Shown in pieces: positions 1 through 9,173 of a stretch of DNA of 49,685 bases. Position numbers and translations under genes: made by a program. The notes below the pieces were generated by a model, which was not told the DNA's origin, searched no databases, and was given only the letters and a program-made list of their open reading frames with translations. Source of the stretch: Schlesneria paludicola DSM 18645. GTDB taxonomy: Bacteria > Planctomycetota > Planctomycetia > Planctomycetales > Planctomycetaceae. The DNA is taken from NCBI GenBank assembly GCA_945876035.1, contig CAMCMU010000036.1, forward strand, positions 1 through 49,685, in the 5' to 3' direction. How positions within the stretch are numbered: position 1 is the stretch's first letter; each line of letters starts with the position of its first letter.

Positions 1-44
1 AACAACCCCTCCTGACGCTCCTGCTTCCGCCGTCCCATCGCCAT
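1..44 (-). CDS. Start of a transposase-like gene, cut by the window edge
   Basis: Read on the minus strand, an ATG at 44 opens a frame that runs off the window: MAMGRRKQERQEGL. A perfect Shine-Dalgarno GGAGGT (complement of 52-57) sits 7 nt upstream, so this is a real translation start. From memory, MGxRxxxxQ-type N-termini rich in Arg, Lys and Gln are typical of IS1182-like transposases common in planctomycetes. Only 14 residues are visible, so the family is a guess; an in-frame ATG two codons later is an alternative start. If the call is right, one end of the insertion sequence should lie within roughly 60-320, but I cannot recognise its terminal repeat. Confidence 0.5.
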   Translation of the reverse strand, partial: MAMGRRKQERQEGL

Positions 45-327
45 CGAAACCACCTCCGTGAATTCCTAACCAACCACCGCGACGACAGCCTAGCGCCATT
101 CTCATTCCCGTCAACCGTCAGCAGTGACTTTCACCACGGGCTCCTAGGGAAGTTCACTTCGTCTTAAAATAGGCTTGGAATTCTTCTGTAGTGCCGGCGG
201 TCTTTCCCTCGCCAGTCAGACTCCCCCCCCTAAAACCATTGGAATGCGAGTTGTCGCAGGCCTCTATTTCAGAACTGGAGATTTTGAACTATGCTAGCGG
301 TTCCCTCATGGATGAAGGAGCGTGACA
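45..327. other. Intergenic region between divergent genes
   Basis: This stretch separates a probable transposase start on the left from a plus-strand flavoprotein on the right. It holds the Shine-Dalgarno of the left gene (52-57) and that of the right gene (AGGAG, 316-320). No coding frame, strong promoter or clear inverted repeat was recognised. If the left gene belongs to an insertion sequence, its end is in here. Confidence 0.4.
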
Positions 328-1563
328 ATGCGATTGGACGCAGTAATTTTTGGTGGTAGTGTCGCCGGATTGTGGTTGCTTGATCGCTTGTCTCGCGAAG
401 GGCACCACGTTGTCCTGCTTGAGTCTGCAGCAATTGGTGCGGGACAGCCCATCGGTGAACAGCCGATTCTCGGCAGCGGGACAATTGTGCAACCTAGCCT
501 AGGTTCTAGGCAAATCACAAAGTCACACCGTGGACTGCGAGGCGTGTGGCGTGACGCCCTTTTAGGGAGGATTACGCCAAACTTGACGCGCACTCGTTTG
601 CGGGCAGACTGCTGTTTCCTCTGGCAACACGGTTCGTTGTCATCCCGAGAATGCCAAGTTCCTCACGGAAAAGAACTCCTGGACGCGATACCGATGGCCG
701 GCGACGAGCGGCCAATCGCGTTGGCGAATGTCGCGGGTCCAGTCGGGCGGTTATCTGACCAAATCATTTGTCCCGCTAGTCTTTTCAATGATCTGCTCAA
801 TCAATATCGCGACCGCATTTTAAAATTTGATGTCGATCGCGGTCTACAATTTCACTTAGTGAGCCCAGGGGAAGTCGAGGCAATCCTACTCACGTCCTCA
901 TCCAACAACGTGAAATTGGAATTGCGGCCACGCCAAGTCGTCTTCACCGCCGGCCATGGAAATACGCAATTGCGTCAAATGGCGGGGCTGAATGCGGAGG
1001 TCTTGTCTTCCCGACAAATACACATTGTACTGGCACGTGGACGCTTGACCGAACTGAACAGTTTTTGCTTTGACGGTGACGAATTGATGGCCACGGTAAC
1101 AACGGACATTGATTACTGCGGACGGACCGTGTGGCAGATCAGCGGCCTGCTCACAGAAATGAGTAATCTGGCCGATTCAATCGCGTTGACGCATCAAGTT
1201 CGAAGTAGATTAACCCATGTATTACCTGGCGTCGATCTGCGATCCGTCGAATGGTCGATCTATCCACTTGAACAGACCGAAGGACTTAAGGACGATGCCA
1301 CTTTGAGTGAAAGGATTCAGGTGTTTTGCGCTGGAAATGTGACAACGGGCTGCCCGACAAGAATGCTTCTGGAGCCGTTGCTTGCGGAAGAGATCGCGGG
1401 TCGCACCTGTTCGCCGTACATTAACATTCCATTCGATCCGACGCCGTTGGCGAGTTGGCCACGTCCTACGGTAGCCGTCCTACCTTGGAATGAAATAGGG
1501 CGAGAGTGGTGGACGATCGACGATTTAGCCACTTCACAACATTCCGAGACCCGCGCGGCCTGA
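328..1563 (+). CDS. FAD-dependent oxidoreductase (DAO-like)
   Basis: Encodes 411 residues. The N-terminus has a beta strand followed by a dinucleotide-binding loop, FGGSVAG (residues 8-14), and a glutamate (LLE) at the end of the second strand, as in FAD proteins that bind the adenosine ribose. A second FAD-contact segment near the C-terminus (FCAGNVTTGCP) supports a DAO-type fold. Substrate and pathway are unknown. The ATG at 328 is preferred over an in-frame GTG at 322 because GAAGGAG (314-320) is 7 nt from the ATG but only 1 nt from the GTG. There is no signal peptide, so it should be cytoplasmic. It stands alone between oppositely oriented neighbours. Confidence 0.75.
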   Translation: MRLDAVIFGGSVAGLWLLDRLSREGHHVVLLESAAIGAGQPIGEQPILGSGTIVQPSLGSRQITKSHRGLRGVWRDALLGRITPNLTRTRLRADCCFLWQHGSLSSRECQVPHGKELLDAIPMAGDERPIALANVAGPVGRLSDQIICPASLFNDLLNQYRDRILKFDVDRGLQFHLVSPGEVEAILLTSSSNNVKLELRPRQVVFTAGHGNTQLRQMAGLNAEVLSSRQIHIVLARGRLTELNSFCFDGDELMATVTTDIDYCGRTVWQISGLLTEMSNLADSIALTHQVRSRLTHVLPGVDLRSVEWSIYPLEQTEGLKDDATLSERIQVFCAGNVTTGCPTRMLLEPLLAEEIAGRTCSPYINIPFDPTPLASWPRPTVAVLPWNEIGREWWTIDDLATSQHSETRAA

Positions 1564-1866
1564 TCTGTATCGCGTGTGATCAGTCCCTTGAAATTTATAA
1601 TTTATAAAGCGGATGTCCGATTCGCATGCCCAAAGTGGTCGATCGGATCTTCTCGGAGTCGAATAAATTTCTCCGTGACGTCGCCGAACGAACTGCCGAA
1701 ATCTGGGCGATTTCTGGGGGCGAAGGCTCCTGCAATGGAGCCGGAACTCGAAGACAAAAATGACTTCCGGTATTCCTGCAGCCGAATTGCAAAAACAATC
1801 GATGCCGCAAAACATTGCTTCGATATGACGGACTCTGTGCGGGGCACTGACCCACACCGGAGGTGA
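1564..1866. other. Intergenic region with possible promoter and small ORF
   Basis: This region separates the 3' ends of the flavoprotein gene and the convergent DUF1080/beta-lactamase gene. It is AT-rich near 1590-1612, with a TATAAT-like hexamer, and carries one short frame listed separately. No convincing terminator hairpin was seen. Confidence 0.4.
1626..1763 (+). CDS. Possible 45-residue small protein, unknown
   Basis: An ATG-started frame of 45 codons begins MPKVVDRIFSESNKFLRDVA and ends GAGTRRQK. The first 28 residues could form an amphipathic helix, and the upstream AT-rich block contains TATAAT about 25 nt before the start. There is no good Shine-Dalgarno (GCGGA only). I recognise no homologue. 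It may be a chance frame in a convergent intergenic region; the helix-like composition and the -10-like box are the only reasons to list it. Confidence 0.2.
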   Translation: MPKVVDRIFSESNKFLRDVAERTAEIWAISGGEGSCNGAGTRRQK

Positions 1867-3705
1867 TTAATCGAGTACTGCACCGACCGCGAGCCGTTGA
1901 AGTTCCGCTCGCAATTCAATCGCATGAGGGCTCGTAAAATTTTGGCGTGCGACCAGCAGCACAAAAATCATTTCTCGTTGTGGATCGACACAACCGTGAG
2001 TTCCAAACGCGCCGCCGTGACTAAATGACCCCGGGGAAAGGCTGGAATTTGTACCTCGCGGGTACGGAACAACACAAAACCCCAACCCCCAGCCAACACC
2101 CAATGACGCCGTGGCTAACTCCGCGGTTTGAAGCGACGTCATTTCCAACACCGCCTCAGCAGAAAGGACACGCTCGCCGTCCAACTCACCACCATTCAAA
2201 ATCATTTGATAAAATCGAACAAGATCTAACGCGGTGGAAAACAGGCCACCTGAAGGGTTAGGGATATCGGCAGGAGCGTTATCGAAAAGAAAGTGATGCC
2301 CGGGTTCCAAATTCATCTTGTCCGAAGTCGGCTGGTACAAATGAGCCAGTTTCTTCCGGAAATCATCGGTCAGCCGGAACGTTGTCTCCTGCATTTTCAG
2401 CGGTTGAAAAATCCGATCCTTGAGAAACTGTTCGAAAGAGACTCCCGAAGCAATTTCTAGAACACGCCCCGCGACACTCAATCCGGGGCCATATTGCCAT
2501 TTAGATCCCGGTTCAAAAGCCAATTCGGTTGTTGCCATCTTTTCAACCTGTTCCGCAAGGGTTCCTGTGTTTCCTTGATCGCTTTCGAGGCCATTGGTGT
2601 GCCGCAGACAATCTCGGATTGTGATTTCTCTTTGCGGCAATTTCGCCTGTTTTCCATGCGAACCCTTGACCAATGTTTGGCCAAAGGTGGGGATATACTT
2701 CGAAATCGGCTCGTCGAGATTCAGTCGCCCGTCATCCTGAGCGATTAACAGAGCGGCGGCCGTCACGGGCTTCGTCATGGAGGCAACCGCAAATAACGAA
2801 TCTGGGGTCATCTCTCGACCACTGGACAGGTCCGCTTTTCCGTTGGCACTGAGATGGACCACACGCCCGCGGCGGGCGATTAACGTCACGATTCCAGCAG
2901 CCTGCTTTTGGTGGATCAGTTCCTGCATTCGAACATCAATTTTTTTGAGTTCTTCCGCATTCATCGCTGACTCCGCAGGCGTACTCGCTAGCAGAAGGCC
3001 GGTATCCCGATGAGTTGCAGTGATCAATCGATTTTGAGGATTCTCGGTCAGGACGAGACCGCGCCATTGCACCTCCTGAGCCACTTGATTGGAATGCAAT
3101 TGCAATCCGATCGGACCCTCCTCACAAAATTCCGGGTGCGGATCGGACCAATCGGCGACCAAGTACCCATTGATCACATGCCTGATCCGATGGCCGATCG
3201 CGAGGATCTCCATCCGATTCCAATCATGCTGATTTCCAACTCGCTTGGCGAGACCCAGAGTGTCTTGGAAGATACTGTTGCGGCGGAACAGATCGTGGTA
3301 GCCATAATTTGTCGGATACATCACTAGGTGGCCCTGAGATGTGTATGGCCCTTCATTCTTGGTAATCACTGTTCCCCAAAACGAAATGCCGGAATGCATT
3401 TCACTGGTGACAAGCTTGCTTTCAAAAATCAAACGAAAATTTCGGAATCTCTTTTTGGTGAGAAGATATGTGCTCGATTTGGGTGCGTTCATGTCGGTGT
3501 TCTTACCGACGATCACACCATTTTCAATCGAGAAATATTGGTCAATGTGGCCTTCCCATCCGTGGAAATCCTGACCGTTGAACAACCTTACGGCTTTTTC
3601 CTCGGAGGGCAGGCTCGCAATTTGCTCCTCGCTCCAATCGGCAGCAAAACTTCGCAACACCATCACGAAGGAAAACACGAGCCATGAAGCGATTCGAACA
3701 CACAT
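1867..3705 (-). CDS. Exported DUF1080 / beta-lactamase-family fusion
   Basis: 612 residues. A signal peptide (about 1-21, hydrophobic core with Ala-Ala at the end) implies export. Residues about 35-218 form a DUF1080 domain (3-keto-disaccharide hydrolase or concanavalin-like fold: LFNGQDFHGWEG, then FWGT and GPIGLQLH). Residues about 248-600 form a serine hydrolase of the class C beta-lactamase / DD-peptidase / esterase type: nucleophile motif SMTK (309-312), second-box Tyr405 in QYGPG, and HGG (563-565). DUF1080 is common as a single or repeated domain in planctomycete secretomes; fusion to a serine hydrolase is less usual. The acyl substrate cannot be predicted: glycan or peptide ester cleavage are both possible. 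It is transcribed alone. Confidence 0.88.
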   Translation of the reverse strand: MCVRIASWLVFSFVMVLRSFAADWSEEQIASLPSEEKAVRLFNGQDFHGWEGHIDQYFSIENGVIVGKNTDMNAPKSSTYLLTKKRFRNFRLIFESKLVTSEMHSGISFWGTVITKNEGPYTSQGHLVMYPTNYGYHDLFRRNSIFQDTLGLAKRVGNQHDWNRMEILAIGHRIRHVINGYLVADWSDPHPEFCEEGPIGLQLHSNQVAQEVQWRGLVLTENPQNRLITATHRDTGLLLASTPAESAMNAEELKKIDVRMQELIHQKQAAGIVTLIARRGRVVHLSANGKADLSSGREMTPDSLFAVASMTKPVTAAALLIAQDDGRLNLDEPISKYIPTFGQTLVKGSHGKQAKLPQREITIRDCLRHTNGLESDQGNTGTLAEQVEKMATTELAFEPGSKWQYGPGLSVAGRVLEIASGVSFEQFLKDRIFQPLKMQETTFRLTDDFRKKLAHLYQPTSDKMNLEPGHHFLFDNAPADIPNPSGGLFSTALDLVRFYQMILNGGELDGERVLSAEAVLEMTSLQTAELATASLGVGWGLGFCVVPYPRGTNSSLSPGSFSHGGAFGTHGCVDPQREMIFVLLVARQNFTSPHAIELRAELQRLAVGAVLD

Positions 3706-4122
3706 CTTCTAGCCTTCGATATTCAGGAACGAAAATTCACGACACAGACCTCAATAATATCAGGGCAACCGCGGTTGTCACGTCCGTGGACTTCGGTCCA
3801 TAAGTCTCCTCTTGCCGCTAAGTTCACTCCGGCCAAACGGTGGAAATGAAAAACCGGAACGGCAGTTCGATTCTATCACCAACTCCAATCGGCAGTGGAA
3901 TCGTACCGTGTTTGCATAAGGAGGCATGAGCATCCAAGGAGGCGGTCCGGCACGACGTTGCCAAGACACTCGCCAAGCGTCGATCAAGGAATTACACCGG
4001 CGATCGCCTTGAGGGGCCATGCCCTACATGCACGCAGCAAGCGGATTGCCGCTGGGCGGACTCGCGCTTCAGCGCGCCTCGTTTGGCTCAGGCCAAGAGG
4101 GAGAGGATGGCGAATCTTCCGA
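3706..4122. other. Intergenic region, no recognised gene
   Basis: This lies between the downstream end of rdgB and the start of the DUF1080 fusion, both on the minus strand, so it should hold the fusion gene's promoter and possibly an rdgB terminator. Short frames exist on both strands but none has a supporting ribosome site, codon pattern or recognisable product. A small GC-rich palindrome (GCGC...GCGC near 4065-4078) is the only structure noticed. Confidence 0.35.
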
Positions 4123-4731
4123 TCAACAAAACAATTCAAGCATTGCGGGAATCAATCGTTCAAAGGCTCTGGCTCGATGACTGATATGCCGTTTTACTGC
4201 CGGAGGGAGTTCGCCGAAAGTTTGATGATATTCTGGCACCCAGAAGAGTGGATCGTACCCGAACCCATTTGAACCTCGATAGTCCTCAAGAATTCGGCCG
4301 CAACATCGGCCTTCAACGGCGAGACAAATCCGCCCAGTCGGATCGGACAGTACGGCATGACAAACGTAGAAGGCTGACCGCTTCGCTGCGGTGACTGCCG
4401 ACAGTTCTTTCAACAACTTACGATTGTTGGCCTCGTCGGCCCCCTGACTTCCAGAATACCGCGCGGAAAAGATACCGGGTGCCCCTCCGAGGGCATCCAC
4501 ACACAATCCGCTATCTTCGGCAATGACCCACGAGTTAAGTTTCGTGGCGACTTCCGTGGCTTTCTTGATCGCGTTTGCTGCAAAAGAATCTCCATCTTCG
4601 TCGACCTCAGGAACGTTTGCAAACGATTCAACACCGATCAACTGAATTCCATGCGGAGCCATCAAATCAGCAATCTCACCAATTTTTTTCTTATTGCGGC
4701 TGCTTAAAACGAGTTGCGGAATTACGCTCAT
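4123..4731 (-). CDS. rdgB: RdgB/HAM1 non-canonical purine NTP pyrophosphatase
   Basis: 202 residues, the usual length. The family hydrolyses dITP, XTP and related deaminated purine nucleotides to monophosphates, keeping them out of DNA and RNA; it acts in the cytoplasm as a dimer with Mg2+. Diagnostic segments are present in order: SSRNKKKIGEI near the N-terminus (phosphate binding, normally T/SxNxxK), EDSGLCVDALGGAPG with SARYSG, GFGYDPLFW, and SHRARAF at the C-terminus (base recognition). GAGG lies upstream of the ATG. Next on the same strand is the DUF1080 fusion, more than 400 nt away, so co-transcription is unlikely. Confidence 0.95.
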   Translation of the reverse strand: MSVIPQLVLSSRNKKKIGEIADLMAPHGIQLIGVESFANVPEVDEDGDSFAANAIKKATEVATKLNSWVIAEDSGLCVDALGGAPGIFSARYSGSQGADEANNRKLLKELSAVTAAKRSAFYVCHAVLSDPTGRICLAVEGRCCGRILEDYRGSNGFGYDPLFWVPEYHQTFGELPPAVKRHISHRARAFERLIPAMLELFC

Positions 4732-5054
4732 GGCGGAAGATCCTCGGAACCTGAACTTTAACGACCCCGGCGGCGTTTGATTGAGTCACCCATCAGGTCG
4801 CACGACGATGCCAAACGTACCGAAAATTTTCACTACTGCGAATGACGTTGTGACCAACCCTAAATCAATATTACGGATTTTTTTCAATAGAAAACACCGC
4901 CTACGGTGATTTAATTTCCGAATTTGAACTCGTCCAATCGGGATCTTGCGAAACAGATCACCAGTGCATTCACACACAACGTTGAGTCCACCTTTCAAGG
5001 TGGTTGGCATCCGGACCTTCGACGACAGGTGAGAAGGAATCAGTTTGAAGGCAA
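4732..5054. other. Intergenic region with two small hairpins
   Basis: Between two minus-strand genes. On the minus strand, a 5-bp stem CACCG/CGGTG with a 4-nt loop (4895-4908) is followed by TTTTC, a weak terminator candidate for the gene ending at 5055. A second hairpin, CCACCTT-TC-AAGGTGG, sits at 4988-5003. A 74-codon frame on the minus strand (4786-5010) has no recognisable features and is probably chance. The rdgB promoter should also lie here. Confidence 0.35.
4891..4908 (-). terminator. Weak intrinsic terminator candidate
   Basis: The minus-strand reading gives CACCG-TAGG-CGGTG followed by four T. The stem is only 5 bp and lies about 150 nt after the stop codon at 5055, so this is a possibility rather than a firm call. 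Confidence 0.3.
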
Positions 5055-6416
5055 CTAATCGCCTAAGTGTCTTTGCCCCTCGATGCGGATCTCTGAAAAA
5101 TTCAGATCAATCGCGGCATCGAGAATTAATGTGGGTGCCTCGTAAATGAATTTATATTGAGAAGCGGGGCGAGACAATTTACTCCAACGGTAATCAACAG
5201 CCACGGCACCGTCTGACTGCTGCGTGGTATCGTAGTCCGTAAACCAAATCCGTTCCCCCAATTCATTTTCCAAAAAGACAACATTATGAAGCATCCATGT
5301 CCGATGCGATTCAAACGCTGGGCCCCCTTGATCGTAGCCCACAACGACACCAATCGTCGCGGTCATCGATTCGGCAGCCTTCGGAACACCGTCCGTTTGC
5401 AGCTCGAATTTCGCGTGCCGCAAGCGGACGCTGACTCCGCCTCGACGCCGAGACACTCCAGCCGTCAGTGACCTCGTGTCAAAAACAATTCGTTCCGTCG
5501 CTGCCGCAAGCTGAAGAGTCATCCGACCGGCCAAGCTGAATTTCACAACTCCGTTCTCGTGAGACTTTTCTCTTGTGGTTGGCAACAAGTAATCGAACTG
5601 AACGGGAATTTCACGGCCGGCATCCGATAGGGAATGTTCATATTTCGCTTCCGTATTCCAAGCGATGAGCGGATCTGCCTCGAGCGAAGCCTTCATATCT
5701 GCAGCCGAATACTGTAGAAACAGCGGCCGCAATCGAGGTTCCACAAAGATTTTTGCTGAGACCCGTAGCAATTGTCGATCGGTTGTCCCAATCACCGAAC
5801 GGAAGGCCACGGAATGAAGCGCGATCCGAAATGGGCCCACGTACTGCACGGACAGATCGGACGATTGCTTGAATCGTCCCGCTGTCAACCGCAGCAACGG
5901 TTTTTGTAAATCGGCTTCGAAGCTCAGTTGCAAACGGTCACAAATATGATCCAGACATTCCCAAAATGGTCGATGCTGGAATTCGATCTTGAGAACCTCT
6001 CCACCGCGTTCGGTTGCCCCATCCGACAAATCAACTCTGTTCTGTGTCTGACGTTCGATTTGACTCAGCAGATCCGTGACGCTCATTTCCCCGCGGAGCG
6101 TGATCCGCGACGGCAATGCCGATGTTTTCGCAACCTGTTGTTCAAGCTTCTTTCGAATTCTTTTGACGGCTTCCCGTGCCGCCGCATTCGCCATCCGTTC
6201 TGGCGGGGGAAGAAATGGCAGAATCTCCGGGCCGAGTTCTTGCAACTGCCGTTCCGCTCTGGTGCGGTTGAGCAGCGTGGGGCTCACCAGTTCTCGAACA
6301 GATTCGTCCATAGCGGATCGGAGTTTTGAGTTTAGCTGCGCGTCTTGCCCCAGGACCGCCAACGTCCCTACCACATGAAAGGCCAATTGACTCGCTACGA
6401 TCGTTAAAATCTGCAT
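5055..6416 (-). CDS. Exported protein of unknown function, STN-like module
   Basis: About 453 residues from the preferred start at 6416, which yields a signal peptide (MQILTIVASQLAFHVVGTLA, cleavage near the following VLGQD). The longer frame from 6557 would put 47 polar residues ahead of it. After the signal comes a charged helical region (about 20-100) and then a segment, ITLRGEMSVTDLLSQIERQT with following FWECLDHICDRLQL, that resembles the short secretin/TonB N-terminal (STN) fold by pattern only. The remainder is beta-rich with no known motif. The family is not recognised; similar large exported orphans are frequent in planctomycetes. It is divergent from the zincin gene that starts at 6607, so their promoters share 6417-6606. 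Confidence 0.6.
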   Translation of the reverse strand: MQILTIVASQLAFHVVGTLAVLGQDAQLNSKLRSAMDESVRELVSPTLLNRTRAERQLQELGPEILPFLPPPERMANAAAREAVKRIRKKLEQQVAKTSALPSRITLRGEMSVTDLLSQIERQTQNRVDLSDGATERGGEVLKIEFQHRPFWECLDHICDRLQLSFEADLQKPLLRLTAGRFKQSSDLSVQYVGPFRIALHSVAFRSVIGTTDRQLLRVSAKIFVEPRLRPLFLQYSAADMKASLEADPLIAWNTEAKYEHSLSDAGREIPVQFDYLLPTTREKSHENGVVKFSLAGRMTLQLAAATERIVFDTRSLTAGVSRRRGGVSVRLRHAKFELQTDGVPKAAESMTATIGVVVGYDQGGPAFESHRTWMLHNVVFLENELGERIWFTDYDTTQQSDGAVAVDYRWSKLSRPASQYKFIYEAPTLILDAAIDLNFSEIRIEGQRHLGD

Positions 6417-6606
6417 GCTTCGCACGAAGGAGAACTCCGCCAGACGACACTTCCACTCAATCTCAATTCCGATCCACAAAAAACTTTGCTGGTCTAGGCC
6501 GCGTTTCAAGGTCTTGCTCGCAACAGGAGCTAGAGTTTTCTGTGTTCCAATTGTCATGTCTCGGCTGGAATTTATCTATTGAAGCGTGTTCCGCAGGAGA
6601 AATCCG

Positions 6607-7704
6607 TTGCGATTCCTTTTCAGGCTGGCCATTTATTGCAGCGTTCTATCCGTACATTCTGCCGCGACGAACGCGGCAGGCCTGCCGCGTTCTCTGATCG
6701 AAGTTCAAATTGATGGGCGCCGAGTTTCGGGCCGAGTGGCCGCTGCTGATGAACGAGACTTTTGGTTGCTAGAGCGAGACGGTCGCCTGTCGACATTTCG
6801 GATGGATGCCGTCAACGACTTTGAAGAACTCCATCCTCATTTTCGTGCCGATTCCGTGATTGAATTGCGAGACAAACTGCACCAAGAGTTCGGGCGCGAC
6901 TTCGACTATAAGACGACAGCCCATTACATCGTTGTTGCGAGCAACGGCTCGGCAGAGCGTTACGCATCGTTGTTTGAACAAATTTACCGGCAATTTCATA
7001 CGTACTTCGTCGCTCGTGACTTCCGGATTAACGAACCGGAATTTCCGCTGGTGGCAGTGGTCTTACCAGATCGCAATCAATTCAACCTCTATTGCCGAGC
7101 AGAGGGGGCCACTCCGCAAGCGGGCGTCGTTGGATTTTACCTGCTCAAATCCAATCACGTCGTGTTATACGACCGAGCAGCCTCGGGACAGTCGAGCGTT
7201 GGCGACGTCGATCATGTCATTGTCCACGAAGCCACTCACCAAATCGCCTTCAACACGGGTGTTCACTCGAGAATCGGCCAAAGTCCGCAGTGGGTTGTGG
7301 AAGGCTTGGCCATGCTTTTTGAAGCCGAAGGAATTCGTGTACGCCCGTCGGAACGTCGGCCGGAAGACCGCATCAATCCGGAGCGTCTTGATTGGTTTCG
7401 TCGTTACAGCAGCCAACGAAGACAGGCCAAATCTCTGGCCGCATTCCTCCGCGATGACAGTCTCTTCAGGCGTTCGGCGTTGGATGCCTACAGCGAGGCT
7501 TGGGCGCTGATCTTCTATCTCATGGAAACACATCCCGTCGAACTCGCGAGATACCTCAAGGTGATTGCAGCGCGAGACCCACTCACCGCCTACGAAGCGG
7601 ACTCGCGGCTCGAGGAGTTTTGTCAGGCTTTCGGCAAGGATCTGGAATTCATCGAGAACGGAATGCTTCGGTTCCACGCACGTCTGCCGGATCAAGGACG
7701 ATGA
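6607..7704 (+). CDS. Exported DUF1570-like zinc metallopeptidase
   Basis: 365 residues. A TTG at 6607 is preferred: AGGAGA (6595-6600) lies 6 nt upstream, and this start gives a compact signal peptide (MRFLFRLAIYCSVLSV...NAAG). A GTG at 6586 is in frame but poorly spaced from any ribosome site. Residues 207-211 read HEATH, a zincin HExxH helix, followed by WVVEGLA with Glu232 as probable third zinc ligand, the gluzincin arrangement of DUF1570/peptidase-MA proteins. Upstream is an extended alpha/beta segment typical of the family. The role is presumably extracytoplasmic proteolysis, but the substrate is unknown. A second protein with the same layout is encoded at 39847-40803. Confidence 0.8.
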   Translation: MRFLFRLAIYCSVLSVHSAATNAAGLPRSLIEVQIDGRRVSGRVAAADERDFWLLERDGRLSTFRMDAVNDFEELHPHFRADSVIELRDKLHQEFGRDFDYKTTAHYIVVASNGSAERYASLFEQIYRQFHTYFVARDFRINEPEFPLVAVVLPDRNQFNLYCRAEGATPQAGVVGFYLLKSNHVVLYDRAASGQSSVGDVDHVIVHEATHQIAFNTGVHSRIGQSPQWVVEGLAMLFEAEGIRVRPSERRPEDRINPERLDWFRRYSSQRRQAKSLAAFLRDDSLFRRSALDAYSEAWALIFYLMETHPVELARYLKVIAARDPLTAYEADSRLEEFCQAFGKDLEFIENGMLRFHARLPDQGR

Positions 7705-7778
7705 CTCGAGAACCGACAGAATGATTGGATATCGCCTCGTTTTTGACCTCTCTGATTCCAGTCGTGGAAGATTCGAAT

Positions 7779-9173
7779 CTAGACCTCGAAGCACTGTCCA
7801 TAGTGCGGCACGATTGCCGGTTCATCGCTGAATTCGTGGAGCATCTGAGCCAGTGATTGGGCGGAATCCGGCTCCCCGTGCACGACAAATGCCCGACCGA
7901 CTCCACGGTCGGCAGCCAGTCCTTCGAACCACCAATGAAAGTCCTCGGCATCGGCGTGTGCGGAAAGTCCCTGTAAGGATTCGATTTCAGCGTTGAGTTC
8001 GACCGGTTTTCCGAAGATGGTGACCGTGCGCCACTTGTCCTGTAATTTGCGGCCGAGAGTGTTAGTCGCTTGAAACCCGATCAACACAACGACGTTTTTT
8101 GAGTCCGCGAGGGCATGCTTCAAATGATGAACAACTCGCCCCGCCTCGCACATGCCGCTGGCGGCAATGACTACGAACGCACCCGAGCGATGATTGAGCG
8201 CCATGCTTTCTTGCTGTGAACCAATATACTTCAGGCCGGGGAAAGAAAATGGATCCTTGTCCAATTTCAACGACCGGAGAAACTCGGTATCCATCGCAGT
8301 CACATGGTGTCGGTAGACCGTCGTAATTTCCTTGGAAAGCGGGCTGTCCACGAAGACCGGAATGTCCGGCAACTCACCGGAGGAATGAAGCGCGTTCAGA
8401 AAATAGACCAGCGTCTGCGTCCGTCCAAGGCTAAATGCAGGAATGATCACACGGCTACCGCGTTCCACTGCCCGCTTCAAAATTCGTTTCAAATGCAGCT
8501 TCATGTCATCTCCTTTCGGATGTCTTCGATTTCCGTATGTGGATTCGGTGATCAAGACATCACAACCTGGGATTCGCTGTGGGTCACGGAGCAATCGAAT
8601 GCCGCGTCGCCCCAGATCGCCAGTAAACACGACTCGCTTCCAATCTCCTTTCTCATAAATTTCCATCTCGGTTATCGCCGAACCGAGAATATGTCCCGCA
8701 TCAGAAAAGCGAATGCGAAACTCGTTACCGAGTTTTTGCCATTCCCCGTAGGGAATCGTTTGAAAACTACGAATTACGGCCAGAACATCGTCCTCATCAT
8801 AAATCGGTTTTTGGACGGGATGGTTCGGCCCCCGTGTCCGCTGCAGGTACTTCGCGTCTTCTTGTTGAAGATGCGCGCTTTCGGTCAACATCACTTCAGA
8901 AAGGTCGGCGGTCGCAGGTGTGGTGAAGATATTTCCTCGGAATCCCGCTTTAGACAAACTCGGCAAGTTCCCGCAGTGATCCGCATGGGCATGAGACAGG
9001 ATGACACCACTCAAGTCCTTCGGTCGACACGGAAATTGTTGATTCTTGTCTCGCATCTCCGACCGATGCCCTTGGAACAACCCGCAGTCCAGCAGGACTC
9101 GCAGCGTGTCGGTTTCAATCAGGTGTTGGCTACCTGTGATTTCACCTGCCGCGCCGAGAAATGTAATTTTCAT
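7779..9173 (-). CDS. MBL-fold beta-CASP hydrolase (RNA-processing type)
   Basis: 464 residues from the ATG at 9173, which places MKITFLGAAGEITGSQHLI at the N-terminus; the frame extends upstream to 9248 but without family similarity. Metal-binding motifs of the metallo-beta-lactamase fold are present: SHAHADHCG, then the aspartate in FTGDLG. The beta-CASP part follows (ESTYGNR, FVDSPLSKEI, ASGMCEAGRVVHHLKHAL), ending in GLSAHAD. This is the bacterial YSH1/CPSF73-like group, whose characterised members are endo- or exoribonucleases; no KH domain is present. It is probably cytoplasmic. It converges on the zincin gene with a 74-nt gap. Confidence 0.88.
   Translation of the reverse strand: MKITFLGAAGEITGSQHLIETDTLRVLLDCGLFQGHRSEMRDKNQQFPCRPKDLSGVILSHAHADHCGNLPSLSKAGFRGNIFTTPATADLSEVMLTESAHLQQEDAKYLQRTRGPNHPVQKPIYDEDDVLAVIRSFQTIPYGEWQKLGNEFRIRFSDAGHILGSAITEMEIYEKGDWKRVVFTGDLGRRGIRLLRDPQRIPGCDVLITESTYGNRRHPKGDDMKLHLKRILKRAVERGSRVIIPAFSLGRTQTLVYFLNALHSSGELPDIPVFVDSPLSKEITTVYRHHVTAMDTEFLRSLKLDKDPFSFPGLKYIGSQQESMALNHRSGAFVVIAASGMCEAGRVVHHLKHALADSKNVVVLIGFQATNTLGRKLQDKWRTVTIFGKPVELNAEIESLQGLSAHADAEDFHWWFEGLAADRGVGRAFVVHGEPDSAQSLAQMLHEFSDEPAIVPHYGQCFEV

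Noticed and set aside
3895-4272. Plus-strand frame running into rdgB
   Set aside because: Overlaps the 3' end of rdgB on the opposite strand and has no start signal or homology.
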